From the NCBI GenBank assembly GCA_013375455.1, contig JABXJT010000061.1, positions 1 through 27,194 on the forward strand: 27,194 nucleotides of DNA. Direction: 5' to 3'. The notes beneath the pieces are model-generated. The model saw only the letters and a list, made by a program, of their open reading frames with translations, did not search any database and was not told where the DNA came from. The DNA is from Candidatus Helarchaeota archaeon (lineage in GTDB: Archaea > Asgardarchaeota > Lokiarchaeia > Helarchaeales > HEL-GB-A). Made by a program: the position numbers and the translations under genes. Shown one piece after another: positions 15,143-22,584 of the stretch; positions within the stretch are counted from its first letter, which is position 1; each line of letters opens with the position of its first letter.

Positions 15143-16315
15143 TTACAAAGTGCTGTCAATGCGTCGAACATATTGTTCTATAAATTCGCAAACTTGTTGG
15201 AAATTTTCCTCATGCAAGGCTGCAATATTATCCTTTGGTGAATGAATAATAAAGGTATTGGTAGCAAACCATATGAATTCATAGCCTTTATTTTCAACCG
15301 GCACGTGGTCACTTGAAATTTGTAGCAGAGGTGGGATTGCCTGCATCTCAAGTGGTGCTCCCGTTTCCTTAATAAGAGTTCTAGTATGCTCTTCTAAAAA
15401 GTTGGACCAATGCTTTATTGGTAGTCCAATTCCATAAATAACTTTTCCTTTATCGGCAGTCCCAATGCTATCCACGATTATAAATCGCGTGTTTTCTTTA
15501 GATAGCTTGCAGGGATTTTCTTTCACAAAATAAAACGCCCCATAATCACCCCATTCCTCTGCACCAGTGGCAACAATGATAATTCGGGTGTTTTTTATTG
15601 GCTGTTGAGAAACAGACAATGCTAAATGATAACACTGCGCCACTGCGGAGGCATTATCAATGGCTCCATCTGATTCATTACCTTTCACATTTACTAGTTC
15701 GATGAGAGCAATGCAAGCTATTGGCACGCCCCAAATCAATTGGAGTACAGATCCTGGGGCTGTATGAAGAAAATAAACGGGGATAAGATAAATTAGGCTG
15801 TGCAATGCGAATATGACCCCTCCTAAGAATCCTGCTATGTAGCCCAGTGCTTCGATGATTGGTGAAAGCCTGTGGGAAATAGAATCATAATGTGCTAAAA
15901 ATACTAAGTTTTGCTTAATTTCGTTGGACGGTTTGAGATCTATCCAAATATTTCTGGCAGATATTTGGTTCCCAAGCCGTTGAACGCGAAATTGCAACAT
16001 ATTGATTAATTTTCGATTAAAAAATGAGACCGCAAATAATATTATTGAGAGTATTAATACCCCATCATAAACTTTAAAAGATAATAATCCAAAACTAATG
16101 AGAATTAACACGCCAATAGCAGGATGTATTATTTTCAATACTCCATTCATATAAATACGGCTTATCGAAAATTCTTGATCCGCTACCTGAGTTCCGGGTA
16201 TCTCAGAAAATTTTTGTTTTATGAGTTTCTGAGCTTTTTGATCTCCCTCCATTCCTGTTGCCCGCGGAAAGGAGAGTTCATGTAAAAATCCAATAATCTT
16301 TTCGAAATCTACCAT
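15143..16315 (-). CDS. Membrane-embedded M28 zinc aminopeptidase
   Basis: This 390-residue protein combines an M28 peptidase domain with membrane segments. Metal ligands are visible: His142 (LAHYDS), Asp220 (DGAIDNASAV), Glu253/Glu254 (GAEEWGDYGA), Asp282 (IIVDSIG) and a His in FIIHSPKDN. Hydrophobic segments lie at about residues 59-100 (two) and 156-205 (two), the second pair inserted inside the peptidase domain between the first and second ligands. M28 enzymes release N-terminal residues using two zinc ions. The usual GAxDNxSG becomes GAIDNASA. The domain is likely on one membrane face, possibly acting on peptides or acyl/amino conjugates. PIG-L ends 15 bases upstream, so these genes are cotranscribed. 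Confidence 0.88.
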   Translation of the reverse strand: MVDFEKIIGFLHELSFPRATGMEGDQKAQKLIKQKFSEIPGTQVADQEFSISRIYMNGVLKIIHPAIGVLILISFGLLSFKVYDGVLILSIILFAVSFFNRKLINMLQFRVQRLGNQISARNIWIDLKPSNEIKQNLVFLAHYDSISHRLSPIIEALGYIAGFLGGVIFALHSLIYLIPVYFLHTAPGSVLQLIWGVPIACIALIELVNVKGNESDGAIDNASAVAQCYHLALSVSQQPIKNTRIIIVATGAEEWGDYGAFYFVKENPCKLSKENTRFIIVDSIGTADKGKVIYGIGLPIKHWSNFLEEHTRTLIKETGAPLEMQAIPPLLQISSDHVPVENKGYEFIWFATNTFIIHSPKDNIAALHEENFQQVCEFIEQYVRRIDSTL

Positions 16316-16330
16316 TTTTCTTCCAACTAT

Positions 16331-17182
16331 TTATTTGAATTTGATAGATTTTGGGAGTATATCTCGTAGTTTATCGACAACTCCAAGATATTTTAAGCGA
16401 AATGCTTCCGCGAATTGAATATTCCTCCGCATTGGATGCAATTTTCTAAATATTTTTGCAGCTTCTTTAGCGATTTCTTTACAAATTGTCGGCCAAACTT
16501 TTTCTTTCGGTAGTTTAAAAGCTGGAAATTCCACTTCTAATGGTTCAAGCCTTTTGATCCCCTCTGTCTGCATTAGATTCAGCTGTGAATCATAAATTAA
16601 TCCAAGCTCAATCTTTTTTTCTAAGGGTACTCCTCCAATATCCACAAAGGTATCAGGTTCTGGAGTCATGTAAAAAAGAACGCGAGAAACAAAATGTTGA
16701 TCCACTCCCTCCTCGCTTAATTGTTTTCGAAACACATTTGGATACGCAGCAAGTGCGGCCGCCTCGAATCCGGTCATCGCGACCAACCGATGATCTACAT
16801 TCTCTTCATTTTGCACATTCTTGGGATCGACAGTAATAACCGTAACAGGCTTATACCTCCTTATCAAGCGAACCATATCTTGAAGTAATGGTATTCTATC
16901 CCGTCCTGGATCCAACCCTAAATCATTATAATTCCATTGTACAATATGGTCATCGTCTAACCCCAGGAATTTCATTGCATTCCTATGTTCCTTCGCCATA
17001 ATCTCTCTGATTTCATTCGAAGTAACATTCATATCAAGTGTCGAGTTATTGCCCGTAGTGACCGTGCAAATCATTATTTCGCGACCTTCCGCTATCCATT
17101 TAAATACACTTCCTGAAATTTGAAAGGCTACATCATCTGGATGCGGTTCAAAAATCAGAATTTTCTCCTCTAAAACACCCAT
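16331..17182 (-). CDS. PIG-L/LmbE-family N-acetylglucosamine-type deacetylase
   Basis: This 283-residue protein has the family motif EPHPDDVAFQISG at residues 12-24 (His14, Asp16, Asp17) and the second zinc motif in NVDHRLVAM. These are features of the LmbE/PIG-L deacetylases, including MshB, BshB and GPI-anchor PIG-L, which remove the N-acetyl group from GlcNAc-type sugars. The Asp in PHPDD would be the general base. There are no membrane segments, and length fits the family. It lies 24 bases after the dehydrogenase gene and 15 bases before the M28 gene. The substrate could be a GlcNAc-linked polyol or lipid. Archaeal family members also include diacetylchitobiose deacetylase. Confidence 0.9.
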   Translation of the reverse strand: MGVLEEKILIFEPHPDDVAFQISGSVFKWIAEGREIMICTVTTGNNSTLDMNVTSNEIREIMAKEHRNAMKFLGLDDDHIVQWNYNDLGLDPGRDRIPLLQDMVRLIRRYKPVTVITVDPKNVQNEENVDHRLVAMTGFEAAALAAYPNVFRKQLSEEGVDQHFVSRVLFYMTPEPDTFVDIGGVPLEKKIELGLIYDSQLNLMQTEGIKRLEPLEVEFPAFKLPKEKVWPTICKEIAKEAAKIFRKLHPMRRNIQFAEAFRLKYLGVVDKLRDILPKSIKFK

Positions 17183-17206
17183 TATTATTAAACTCCCAAT
17201 CCTATG

Positions 17207-18277
17207 CTAGAATGCATAAATCCAATCTAATATTCCTTGGATTGAATACTCACCTTCTTCATCAAATACCCGATTTAGAGACCAAAGTCCCTTTAACAAT
17301 TCTTCCCTTCTTACATAATCCTGTACAAGTTCTAATGCTTTCTTATAATCTTCTTCTTTTATACCTTGATTTTTCGGTTGGTATTGAATTCCAACCCTAT
17401 CAAAAAAATTTTGTAAATCATTATAATCAAAAACAGCCTTCTCTCTTTGGAGTTTCAATGCAACTAATACATTTAATGCTATAAGGTTTCCATGGATGTA
17501 TTTATCATGTGTATTGTTTTCTAAACAATATGCAAGAAAGTGTTCTGATCCTTCTTCAGGTCGAGCACTCCCCCATTTCTCGCACAGTTCCACCTCATCA
17601 ACTTGTCCCTTTATCAAAGCTTCTATTCCTTTATTGCTCACTTGATTGATTTCATCTGCCTGTAACATTAGTTTTTGAACGATCTCTTTCGCTGTTACGA
17701 ATATATTTTGATCAAACATTTCGTTAAAATTCTCTTTGGCGATTACCCAATCACCTAACGCAGAAGTAATTGAAATAATATCTGCTATCCCTGCCCAATT
17801 CAAAACTTTTGGTGCCTTTTTAATTAATTCATAATCAATGAGATAGCGTTGGGCCCTCACGTCACCAATATACTTCACCTTATGATTCACTCGAACTGCA
17901 ATAGATCTGCACAACCAAGCATCAACCGAAATAATCGAAGGCGATATTATTAATGGAATTTCCCATTTCCATGAAAGAAATTTAGCAGTGTCGCAAGAAG
18001 TTCCCCCACCACAGCCTATTATATAATCAACACCTGTCTTTTCCCTTTGTATAAGTTCCTCCAAGTTCTCTAGCTGCGTATCTTTGTTAAATATTACTTT
18101 CTTTGGAGGATTGGTGAGTTGTTCTTCTAGAAATCCCCACGGTTCCTCCATTGTAACTAATATGTATTCACCAATTGCATTTAAGACTAAAGGGAGAAGA
18201 CCATTCCCCAGTTCTAACTGAATTTTCTCCATTAGGTTAATTTTTAGATCTTCGAGTAAAAAAGAATTTGCTCTCAC
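17207..18277 (-). CDS. Glycerol-1-phosphate dehydrogenase-like (AraM/EgsA, Fe-ADH superfamily)
   Basis: This 356-residue protein has the fold of the iron-type alcohol dehydrogenase/glycerol dehydrogenase superfamily. The NAD(P)-binding loop is IIGCGGGTSCDTAK (residues about 86-99), then PSIISVDAW. The metal ligands are consistent with Asp166 (GIADIIS), His246 (GSEHFLAY) and His262 (YIHGN). The EEGSEH element is typical of G1P dehydrogenase and AraM, which make glycerol-1-phosphate, the archaeal lipid backbone, from DHAP. Since it heads a cluster with a sugar deacetylase and a sugar symporter, a catabolic or glycoconjugate substrate is as likely as core lipid synthesis. The start is GTG 18277 with a TTTATTAATTA box about 28 bases upstream, suiting a leaderless message. 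ATG 18232 is an alternative. Confidence 0.82.
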   Translation of the reverse strand: MRANSFLLEDLKINLMEKIQLELGNGLLPLVLNAIGEYILVTMEEPWGFLEEQLTNPPKKVIFNKDTQLENLEELIQREKTGVDYIIGCGGGTSCDTAKFLSWKWEIPLIISPSIISVDAWLCRSIAVRVNHKVKYIGDVRAQRYLIDYELIKKAPKVLNWAGIADIISITSALGDWVIAKENFNEMFDQNIFVTAKEIVQKLMLQADEINQVSNKGIEALIKGQVDEVELCEKWGSARPEEGSEHFLAYCLENNTHDKYIHGNLIALNVLVALKLQREKAVFDYNDLQNFFDRVGIQYQPKNQGIKEEDYKKALELVQDYVRREELLKGLWSLNRVFDEEGEYSIQGILDWIYAF

Positions 18278-18387
18278 AAAAAAAGAGAATGATAATTAAT
18301 AAAGAGGTCAAAGAGATCTAGGCACCGGCCCGAAATCTGGAAAGCGTTGAGGTAGCCCGGCCCGGATTCGAACCGGAGTCCAGGGGT

Positions 18388-18405
18388 TTCTCTCACATAT
18401 CGAGA
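18388..18405 (-). other. tRNA-Gln intron 2 (canonical 37/38 site)
   Basis: This is an 18-base insertion after G37. The four-base-pair helix CUCU/AGAG is flanked by three-base bulges GGU and AAA, and cutting between the second and third base of each bulge restores a seven-base anticodon loop CUCUGGA. Confidence 0.85.
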
Positions 18406-18421
18406 CCAGAGCCCCCGATGA

Positions 18422-18435
18422 ATGGCCTGAATAAT
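18422..18435 (-). other. tRNA-Gln intron 1 (D-loop, non-canonical site)
   Basis: This is a 14-base insertion after GGCCAA of the D arm. The helix GGCC/GGCC with bulges AAA and ATT fits a relaxed bulge-helix-bulge. Excision leaves GGCCAAUCAUC, a normal archaeal D arm. Confidence 0.75.
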
Positions 18436-18457
18436 TTGGCCGCTACACTACCGGGCT

Positions 18458-19162
18458 TTATTTTTCCAGCATTTTAAGCAGCCCTGGACACAACCAATAT
18501 ACTAGTTGTCGCCAATCCACGTCAATTAATCGGCGCCGCTCTAGCCAACGAAGGTAAGCACGGGTTTCATAAGATCCCTTTTCCAATCCCTTGGCCACCA
18601 GTTCCACGCCTTTTACTTTCCCATGGTATTCATGTAATGACAAAAGAATTGGCCACACTTTATCTACTAATTTCACGATGACCTTCATGAGCACTCTAAT
18701 GACATCTTCATAGTCTAACGAAGTAATTGAATAGAGCTGCTCATCTCCGATGAATTTGAAAAACTTTTTGAGTTTCTCGGAGGATCGTGCGTTCGAGAGA
18801 TCTTGTTTATTGGCTGCGAAAATGTATGGTACTTTTGTGGGTGAAAGATAACCTGTAATCTCTTCATAGAGGTATTTAACGCGATAATCCATCAATTCAT
18901 CCGCAGAATCAATCAAGAATACAACTGCATCTGCCCCTTTTGATACTATTCGACGGATAATATCAAAACGTGCCAAGCCTGGAGTTCCGAATAAGCTTAA
19001 ACGGAGCCCTTTCAGTTCAACGACCCCGAAGTCCATCGCTACGGTGGTAAGATCGTCCGTTCCTCGGTCAATATTGATTGCAGGACGTTCACTCTTGCTA
19101 CAAGCTGTGCGTACGAAGGTGGATTTTCCCGCATGGTATTCGCCGGTGACCAAAATTTTCAT
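18458..19162 (-). CDS. MglA/Arf-like small GTPase with C-terminal winged-helix-like extension
   Basis: This 234-residue GTPase is of the COG2229 (MglA/SRPRB-like) type. The P-loop is GEYHAGKS (residues 7-14), TTVAMDFG (about 39-46) is the switch I region typical of this group, FGTPGLARF (58-66) is the G3/switch II region with the usual Q replaced by L, and NKQD (118-121) is G4. Residues about 171-234 form an extra helical domain (ETRAYLRWLERRRLIDVDW) like a winged helix. The loss of the catalytic Gln after GTPG suggests slow intrinsic hydrolysis and perhaps a partner GAP. The start ATG 19162 has GAGG seven bases upstream. The stop directly abuts the tRNA-Gln gene. Confidence 0.9.
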   Translation of the reverse strand: MKILVTGEYHAGKSTFVRTACSKSERPAINIDRGTDDLTTVAMDFGVVELKGLRLSLFGTPGLARFDIIRRIVSKGADAVVFLIDSADELMDYRVKYLYEEITGYLSPTKVPYIFAANKQDLSNARSSEKLKKFFKFIGDEQLYSITSLDYEDVIRVLMKVIVKLVDKVWPILLSLHEYHGKVKGVELVAKGLEKGSYETRAYLRWLERRRLIDVDWRQLVYWLCPGLLKMLEK

Positions 19163-19217
19163 CTAATGCCTCACTATGTTCTTCTCGCGCTATAGGGACT
19201 TTGCAATCCTTGATCTC

Positions 19218-19242
19218 TATAAAATATAATAGGTTATAAATC
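19218..19242 (-). promoter_or_regulatory. AT-rich promoter of GTPase/tRNA unit
   Basis: On the reverse strand, two candidate boxes, ATTTATAACC (19232-19241) and TTATATTTTATAG (19218-19230), lie 55-80 bases before the GTPase start. The transcript would have a leader with a Shine-Dalgarno. Confidence 0.4.
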
Positions 19243-19307
19243 TATTTACTGAAATCTCCATATTAAATACACAACGGAACGCTATAAAAAAGGAAAAAAA
19301 AGATTAG

Positions 19308-19463
19308 TTATTTTTTCTTAATGTAATGGTCCCAGATATAGCCGTGGACATCAAATAAGACAAGTAATGCAATCATGGTAATAACTAAGAAGAATATGAA
19401 AAGATCCAAATCCGTTGGTACGTGCCCAAATAGCGCTGTCAAATTGATGACAAAGTCGTTCAT
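19308..19463 (-). CDS. 51-residue single-TM microprotein
   Basis: This short open frame starts with ATG directly after the TAG stop of the upstream gene (TAGATG), so translation is very likely coupled. The product has an N-terminal hydrophilic part (MNDFVINLTALFGHVP), one hydrophobic stretch of about 20 residues (DLFIFFLVITMIALLVLF) and a C-terminal end DVHGYIWDHYIKKK. Two histidines near the membrane could bind metal or serve a redox partner. It probably forms a complex with the neighbouring six-TM protein. No family is recognised. It was found by reading the gap between larger genes. Confidence 0.75.
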   Translation of the reverse strand: MNDFVINLTALFGHVPTDLDLFIFFLVITMIALLVLFDVHGYIWDHYIKKK

Positions 19464-20159
19464 CTATGGCCACGTTCCCGGTAGAGTTTGTCCGTTCAAG
19501 TAGTAATAAAAGAAATCCTCCAAGGTACTAAATTGAATCAACATTCCCGCCAAGAAAATGTTCCAACTTTGCCGTTTTCTGCCACCTCCAAATTTCCAAC
19601 CGATCGCAATGATTAGATAGAGAAATACCGAAAATAATCCCCAGAAGAACAGGTAGTACATCATTTTATCCAGAGTAGGATTCAACCAAAGGTTTCCAAT
19701 CTCCAAATTCACGAGAATCGTCAATGGAACAATAATCATAGCAAAAAGGATGATCAAAATTAAATATCTCATTTTCAGACTCTGAGGTTGAAGAATAAAT
19801 GCAGGAATCAATCCAAATAGCCCCAATTGCAGAAATAAGAAAAATCCTGGTGCTTGGTCAAGAACCATATAAAAAATCAATGGAATCCCATTTGCAATTG
19901 CATATAACACGAGAGCAAGAATAAACCACTTCTTATCCGATTCTCCCCGTTCCCGTGTCGTGTTTCCAGCTAAATACATGAATGCTATAGGTAATATCAA
20001 ACCTAGTGACATTAAACCGAATAGCCAGCCAAGCCGAAATCCCATTCCAATTGTCGATTCTTCTGCTGCCCAATCCACTTTGGCAGTCACGGCTACAATT
20101 CCAACAAAAATACCCAAGATAATTAGTTTCGTCCACCATTTGTCTGCCTTCTCTGACAA
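19464..20159 (-). CDS. Six-TM membrane protein of unknown function
   Basis: This protein has about 231 residues from TTG 20159. I prefer TTG because GAGGTG is six bases upstream; the earlier in-frame GTG (20168) lies inside that Shine-Dalgarno. Hydrophobic segments lie at about residues 14-30, 42-64, 79-103, 108-124, 130-152 and 166-190, and a weaker one may lie near the C-terminus. A glycine- and arginine-rich loop, KFGGGRKRQSW, precedes the last part. There is no family signature I can name. The 51-residue gene follows directly, so these two small membrane genes form a unit. It may be a transporter or complex subunit. Confidence 0.72.
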   Translation of the reverse strand: MSEKADKWWTKLIILGIFVGIVAVTAKVDWAAEESTIGMGFRLGWLFGLMSLGLILPIAFMYLAGNTTRERGESDKKWFILALVLYAIANGIPLIFYMVLDQAPGFFLFLQLGLFGLIPAFILQPQSLKMRYLILIILFAMIIVPLTILVNLEIGNLWLNPTLDKMMYYLFFWGLFSVFLYLIIAIGWKFGGGRKRQSWNIFLAGMLIQFSTLEDFFYYYLNGQTLPGTWP

Positions 20160-20242
20160 GGAAATCACCTCTGATGTTTGTTCAAGTATTGATTATTGAG
20201 CGATTCTGAAAGTTATACCCCACACTAATCATGAAATGATTT

Positions 20243-21322
20243 ATGAATGCTTGTGCTTTTCTGAATTTGAAAACTAAACTGGGGATGCATTATTTGAAAT
20301 TAGAGAAAATCACCATTCCAATCAAGAAAATCCTACCGCCTGCAATACAAGATTTCGGGAAAGAAGAATATGAAACTGAATTTCGCATTCATCCGTTATT
20401 GAAATGGTTTTGGGCGGCGGTCTCCACTGCCCGCGCTGCATACAAGCCATATATCGTACCTGAAAGTCTTATAACCGAATTAATGACACCTCGCGTCCAT
20501 TACTTCACCAATCCGGCTAAATTTACTCCCAAAGATCCAATATATGGACACATTCAAGTTAATGATGCAATTTGTTTTCCGAATCTTTGGCCTTGGACTG
20601 AAATGGCGATTTGCCGAATTACTGGGGATGAAGAAGAATCAATTTCGCTAAAAGATATTAAAGTCAATCAATGGCGTGATGCCTTCCTTTGCTCTGAAAA
20701 ATATTTTCAAGTAAATCAAGATGCAAAGCCAAACTTCAAATTTTATCCAACCATTAACATGAATTTTTTGCGTACTTCTGCGTCATCAGTCCTCCATCCT
20801 CACTTCCAAACATTAATACTTCCGGTTTCACCGCCCATCTTAGCCTTAATGCTCCAGGAAGCTCGAAAGTATCATAAAAAACATAGGCAAAATTTCTTCG
20901 AGGCCTATATTAAAGAGGAACGTAATGGGCCCCGTTGGATTGGGGAGATTGGGGCTTCAAATCATCGTCTTTCTTTCGTCTCTCCTTGGGCTCCATTAGC
21001 CGGGAGCGATGAGGTTTTTTTTATTTCCCATTCTTCCTCCGCTTTTCCCTTACCCGAACAAACTTGGAAAAACATTGCTAAAGGTCTGCATAAAATATTC
21101 GTTGGTTATCATGATATGGGCATCCGTTCCATCAATTTCATTATTTGTTCGGATGTATATGGAACTCAAAATAATTCCTACAGAGTATTCGGGATGATTT
21201 GGTCTCGCCCCCTTAAAAATCTAGACATTAGTGATAGGGGCTTCGCAGAAATTGGATATAAAATGGCCTTGACCTTCCGGTCTCCGGAAATGGTAGCAGC
21301 TGACCTTCGAAACCATTGGTAA
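20243..21322 (+). CDS. GalT-like (HIT-superfamily) nucleotidyltransferase
   Basis: This 359-residue protein contains the GalT-type signature INMNFLRTSASSVLHPHFQ, with the active-site triad HPHFQ at residues 185-189. In galactose-1-phosphate uridylyltransferase the middle His forms a nucleotidyl-enzyme intermediate. Later motifs (SFVSPWAPLAGSDEVFFISH) match the second half of the double HIT-like fold. The classical zinc cysteines near the N-terminus are absent. It may be a galactose-1-phosphate uridylyltransferase, ADP-sugar phosphorylase or related enzyme. The N-terminus could begin at ATG 20243, with an AAGTTATACC box about 28 bases upstream, or at ATG 20285. It is cytosolic. Nearby genes do not define the sugar. 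Confidence 0.83.
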   Translation: MNACAFLNLKTKLGMHYLKLEKITIPIKKILPPAIQDFGKEEYETEFRIHPLLKWFWAAVSTARAAYKPYIVPESLITELMTPRVHYFTNPAKFTPKDPIYGHIQVNDAICFPNLWPWTEMAICRITGDEEESISLKDIKVNQWRDAFLCSEKYFQVNQDAKPNFKFYPTINMNFLRTSASSVLHPHFQTLILPVSPPILALMLQEARKYHKKHRQNFFEAYIKEERNGPRWIGEIGASNHRLSFVSPWAPLAGSDEVFFISHSSSAFPLPEQTWKNIAKGLHKIFVGYHDMGIRSINFIICSDVYGTQNNSYRVFGMIWSRPLKNLDISDRGFAEIGYKMALTFRSPEMVAADLRNHW

Positions 21323-21341
21323 TTCAAAAAATATGAACTTT

Positions 21342-21548
21342 CTACTTTAGATTCTGTGCCAATTCTGTTAAAAAACACGCAATTAATTCTTTTGCTTTAT
21401 TCATATCGTTTCTAGCCATTGTATCATGTACGTATTTTAAAAAACCAGCTAATTCTCGGGTTTTAAAGGCAACAAATTTCTTTGCTTGTAACTCTGCCAG
21501 GGTGGTTATATCTTTATCGATGGATACTATTTTTGGTTGTACGCTCAT
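21342..21548 (-). CDS. Small soluble protein, helical
   Basis: This 68-residue protein starts at ATG 21548 with GAGGTGA four bases upstream, a strong ribosome site that supports its being a real gene. The sequence is largely helical: TTLAELQAKKFVAF, TRELAGFLKYVHDTMA and MNKAKELIACFLTEL. No motif, membrane segment or signal peptide is seen. It is convergent with the GalT-like gene, with a 19-base gap. No function can be given. Confidence 0.7.
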   Translation of the reverse strand: MSVQPKIVSIDKDITTLAELQAKKFVAFKTRELAGFLKYVHDTMARNDMNKAKELIACFLTELAQNLK

Positions 21549-21652
21549 GCATTCACCTCTTGAATATCAATATATATGGGCTTGGTTATTTAATCTTTTG
21601 CTCACAATGATGAACGATATTTATTAAAAGAGCTTGATTTTACTAATATCTG

Positions 21653-22492
21653 GTGATTTTACTGGATGAATTAACTTTAGACACGAAATTTACGCTGAAT
21701 AATGGCGTTCAGATACCAGCTTTAGGAATAGGAACCTTCCAAACACGGGTTGGCAATGAAACGAAAAATGCGGTCTTATTTGCCTTAGAAGCTGGCTATC
21801 GCCACATCGATACCGCCGAGATTTATGGAAATGAAAGGAATGTCGGAGAGGCTATAAAACTGAGTGGCATTCCACGGGACGAAATTTTCATCACCACTAA
21901 AGTATGGAACTCGAACCATGGGTACAAGCCTGCCATCTCCGCTTTTGAAAAAAGTCTCAAGAGACTAGATACATCCTATATTGACCTGTATTTAATTCAT
22001 TGGCCAGAAGAAGGGCTTCGAATGGAGACTTGGTGCGCTTTAGAAATACTACTCAACGATGGGAAGTGCCGGGCCATCGGAGTTAGTAATTACATGATAT
22101 GGCACATAAAAGAACTCTTAGAGCAATCGTCGACCATTCCCGTGATCAATCAAGTCGAATTCAGCCCCTATCTCTATCAAAAGGACCTTCTAGATTTTTG
22201 TGAATCCAACAAAATTAAACTAGAAGCCTATAGCCCCCTAACAAGGGGCTATAAACTGAACGATCCCAAATTGATTAACATCGCTCGGAAGTATTCCAAA
22301 TCTCCTGCCCAAATTCTCATTCGGTGGGCGCTCCAACACGCCCTCGTCGTCATTCCCAAATCTAAAAATCGTGACCGCATCTACGAGAACGCTGATGTTT
22401 TCGATTTTTCAATTACACCAAGAGACATGCGAACTCTAGACGCCTTTGATGAAAATTTACGAATAGGTTGGGACCCATCCACTGCGCCCTAA
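21653..22492 (+). CDS. Aldo-keto reductase
   Basis: This 279-residue (beta/alpha)8 enzyme has the catalytic tetrad: Asp53 and Tyr58 (HIDTAEIYGNE), Lys83 (ITTKVWN) and His116 (LIHWP). IGVSNY and IPKSKNRDRIYENADVFDF are the other AKR markers, the latter contacting the NADPH phosphate. It should reduce aldehydes or ketones with NADPH in the cytosol, in the 2,5-diketogluconate reductase-like group. The start is GTG 21653 with a GATATTTATTA box about 30 bases upstream, suggesting leaderless expression. Length and motif order are typical. Confidence 0.93.
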   Translation: MILLDELTLDTKFTLNNGVQIPALGIGTFQTRVGNETKNAVLFALEAGYRHIDTAEIYGNERNVGEAIKLSGIPRDEIFITTKVWNSNHGYKPAISAFEKSLKRLDTSYIDLYLIHWPEEGLRMETWCALEILLNDGKCRAIGVSNYMIWHIKELLEQSSTIPVINQVEFSPYLYQKDLLDFCESNKIKLEAYSPLTRGYKLNDPKLINIARKYSKSPAQILIRWALQHALVVIPKSKNRDRIYENADVFDFSITPRDMRTLDAFDENLRIGWDPSTAP

Positions 22493-22584
22493 AACCTTAT
22501 TATTGAATGATATAATTATATCATATTAAGGATAGATAGAAAGAGAGAAAAATATCGATGAAATAGGAAAGGGTTAAAAGGTAA

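Larger units (their letters stand above)
18353..18457 (-). tRNA. tRNA-Gln (CUG) with two introns
   Basis: The reverse strand reads AGCCCGG (acceptor), TA, a D arm, GGGGG-CUCUGG (anticodon stem and loop, anticodon CUG), a variable loop GGAC, the T arm UCCGG-UUCGAAU-CCGGG and CCGGGCU, with discriminator A at 18353. Two insertions break the normal length. One of 14 bases (18422-18435) lies in the D arm. One of 18 bases (18388-18405) lies between positions 37 and 38. Both are bounded by bulge-helix-bulge features: GGCC/GGCC with bulges AAA and ATT, and CUCU/AGAG with bulges GGU and AAA. Removing both gives a 73-base tRNA with D arm GUGUAGCGGCCAAUCAUC. CCA is not encoded. The gene begins on the base after the GTPase stop codon. 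Confidence 0.92.

Noticed and set aside
18353..18457. First reading of the tRNA as tRNA-Glu (UUC)
   Set aside because: A UUC triplet appears in the D-arm insert, but the folded anticodon stem GGGGG/CCCCU places CUG at positions 34-36, and the acceptor stem fits glutamine.
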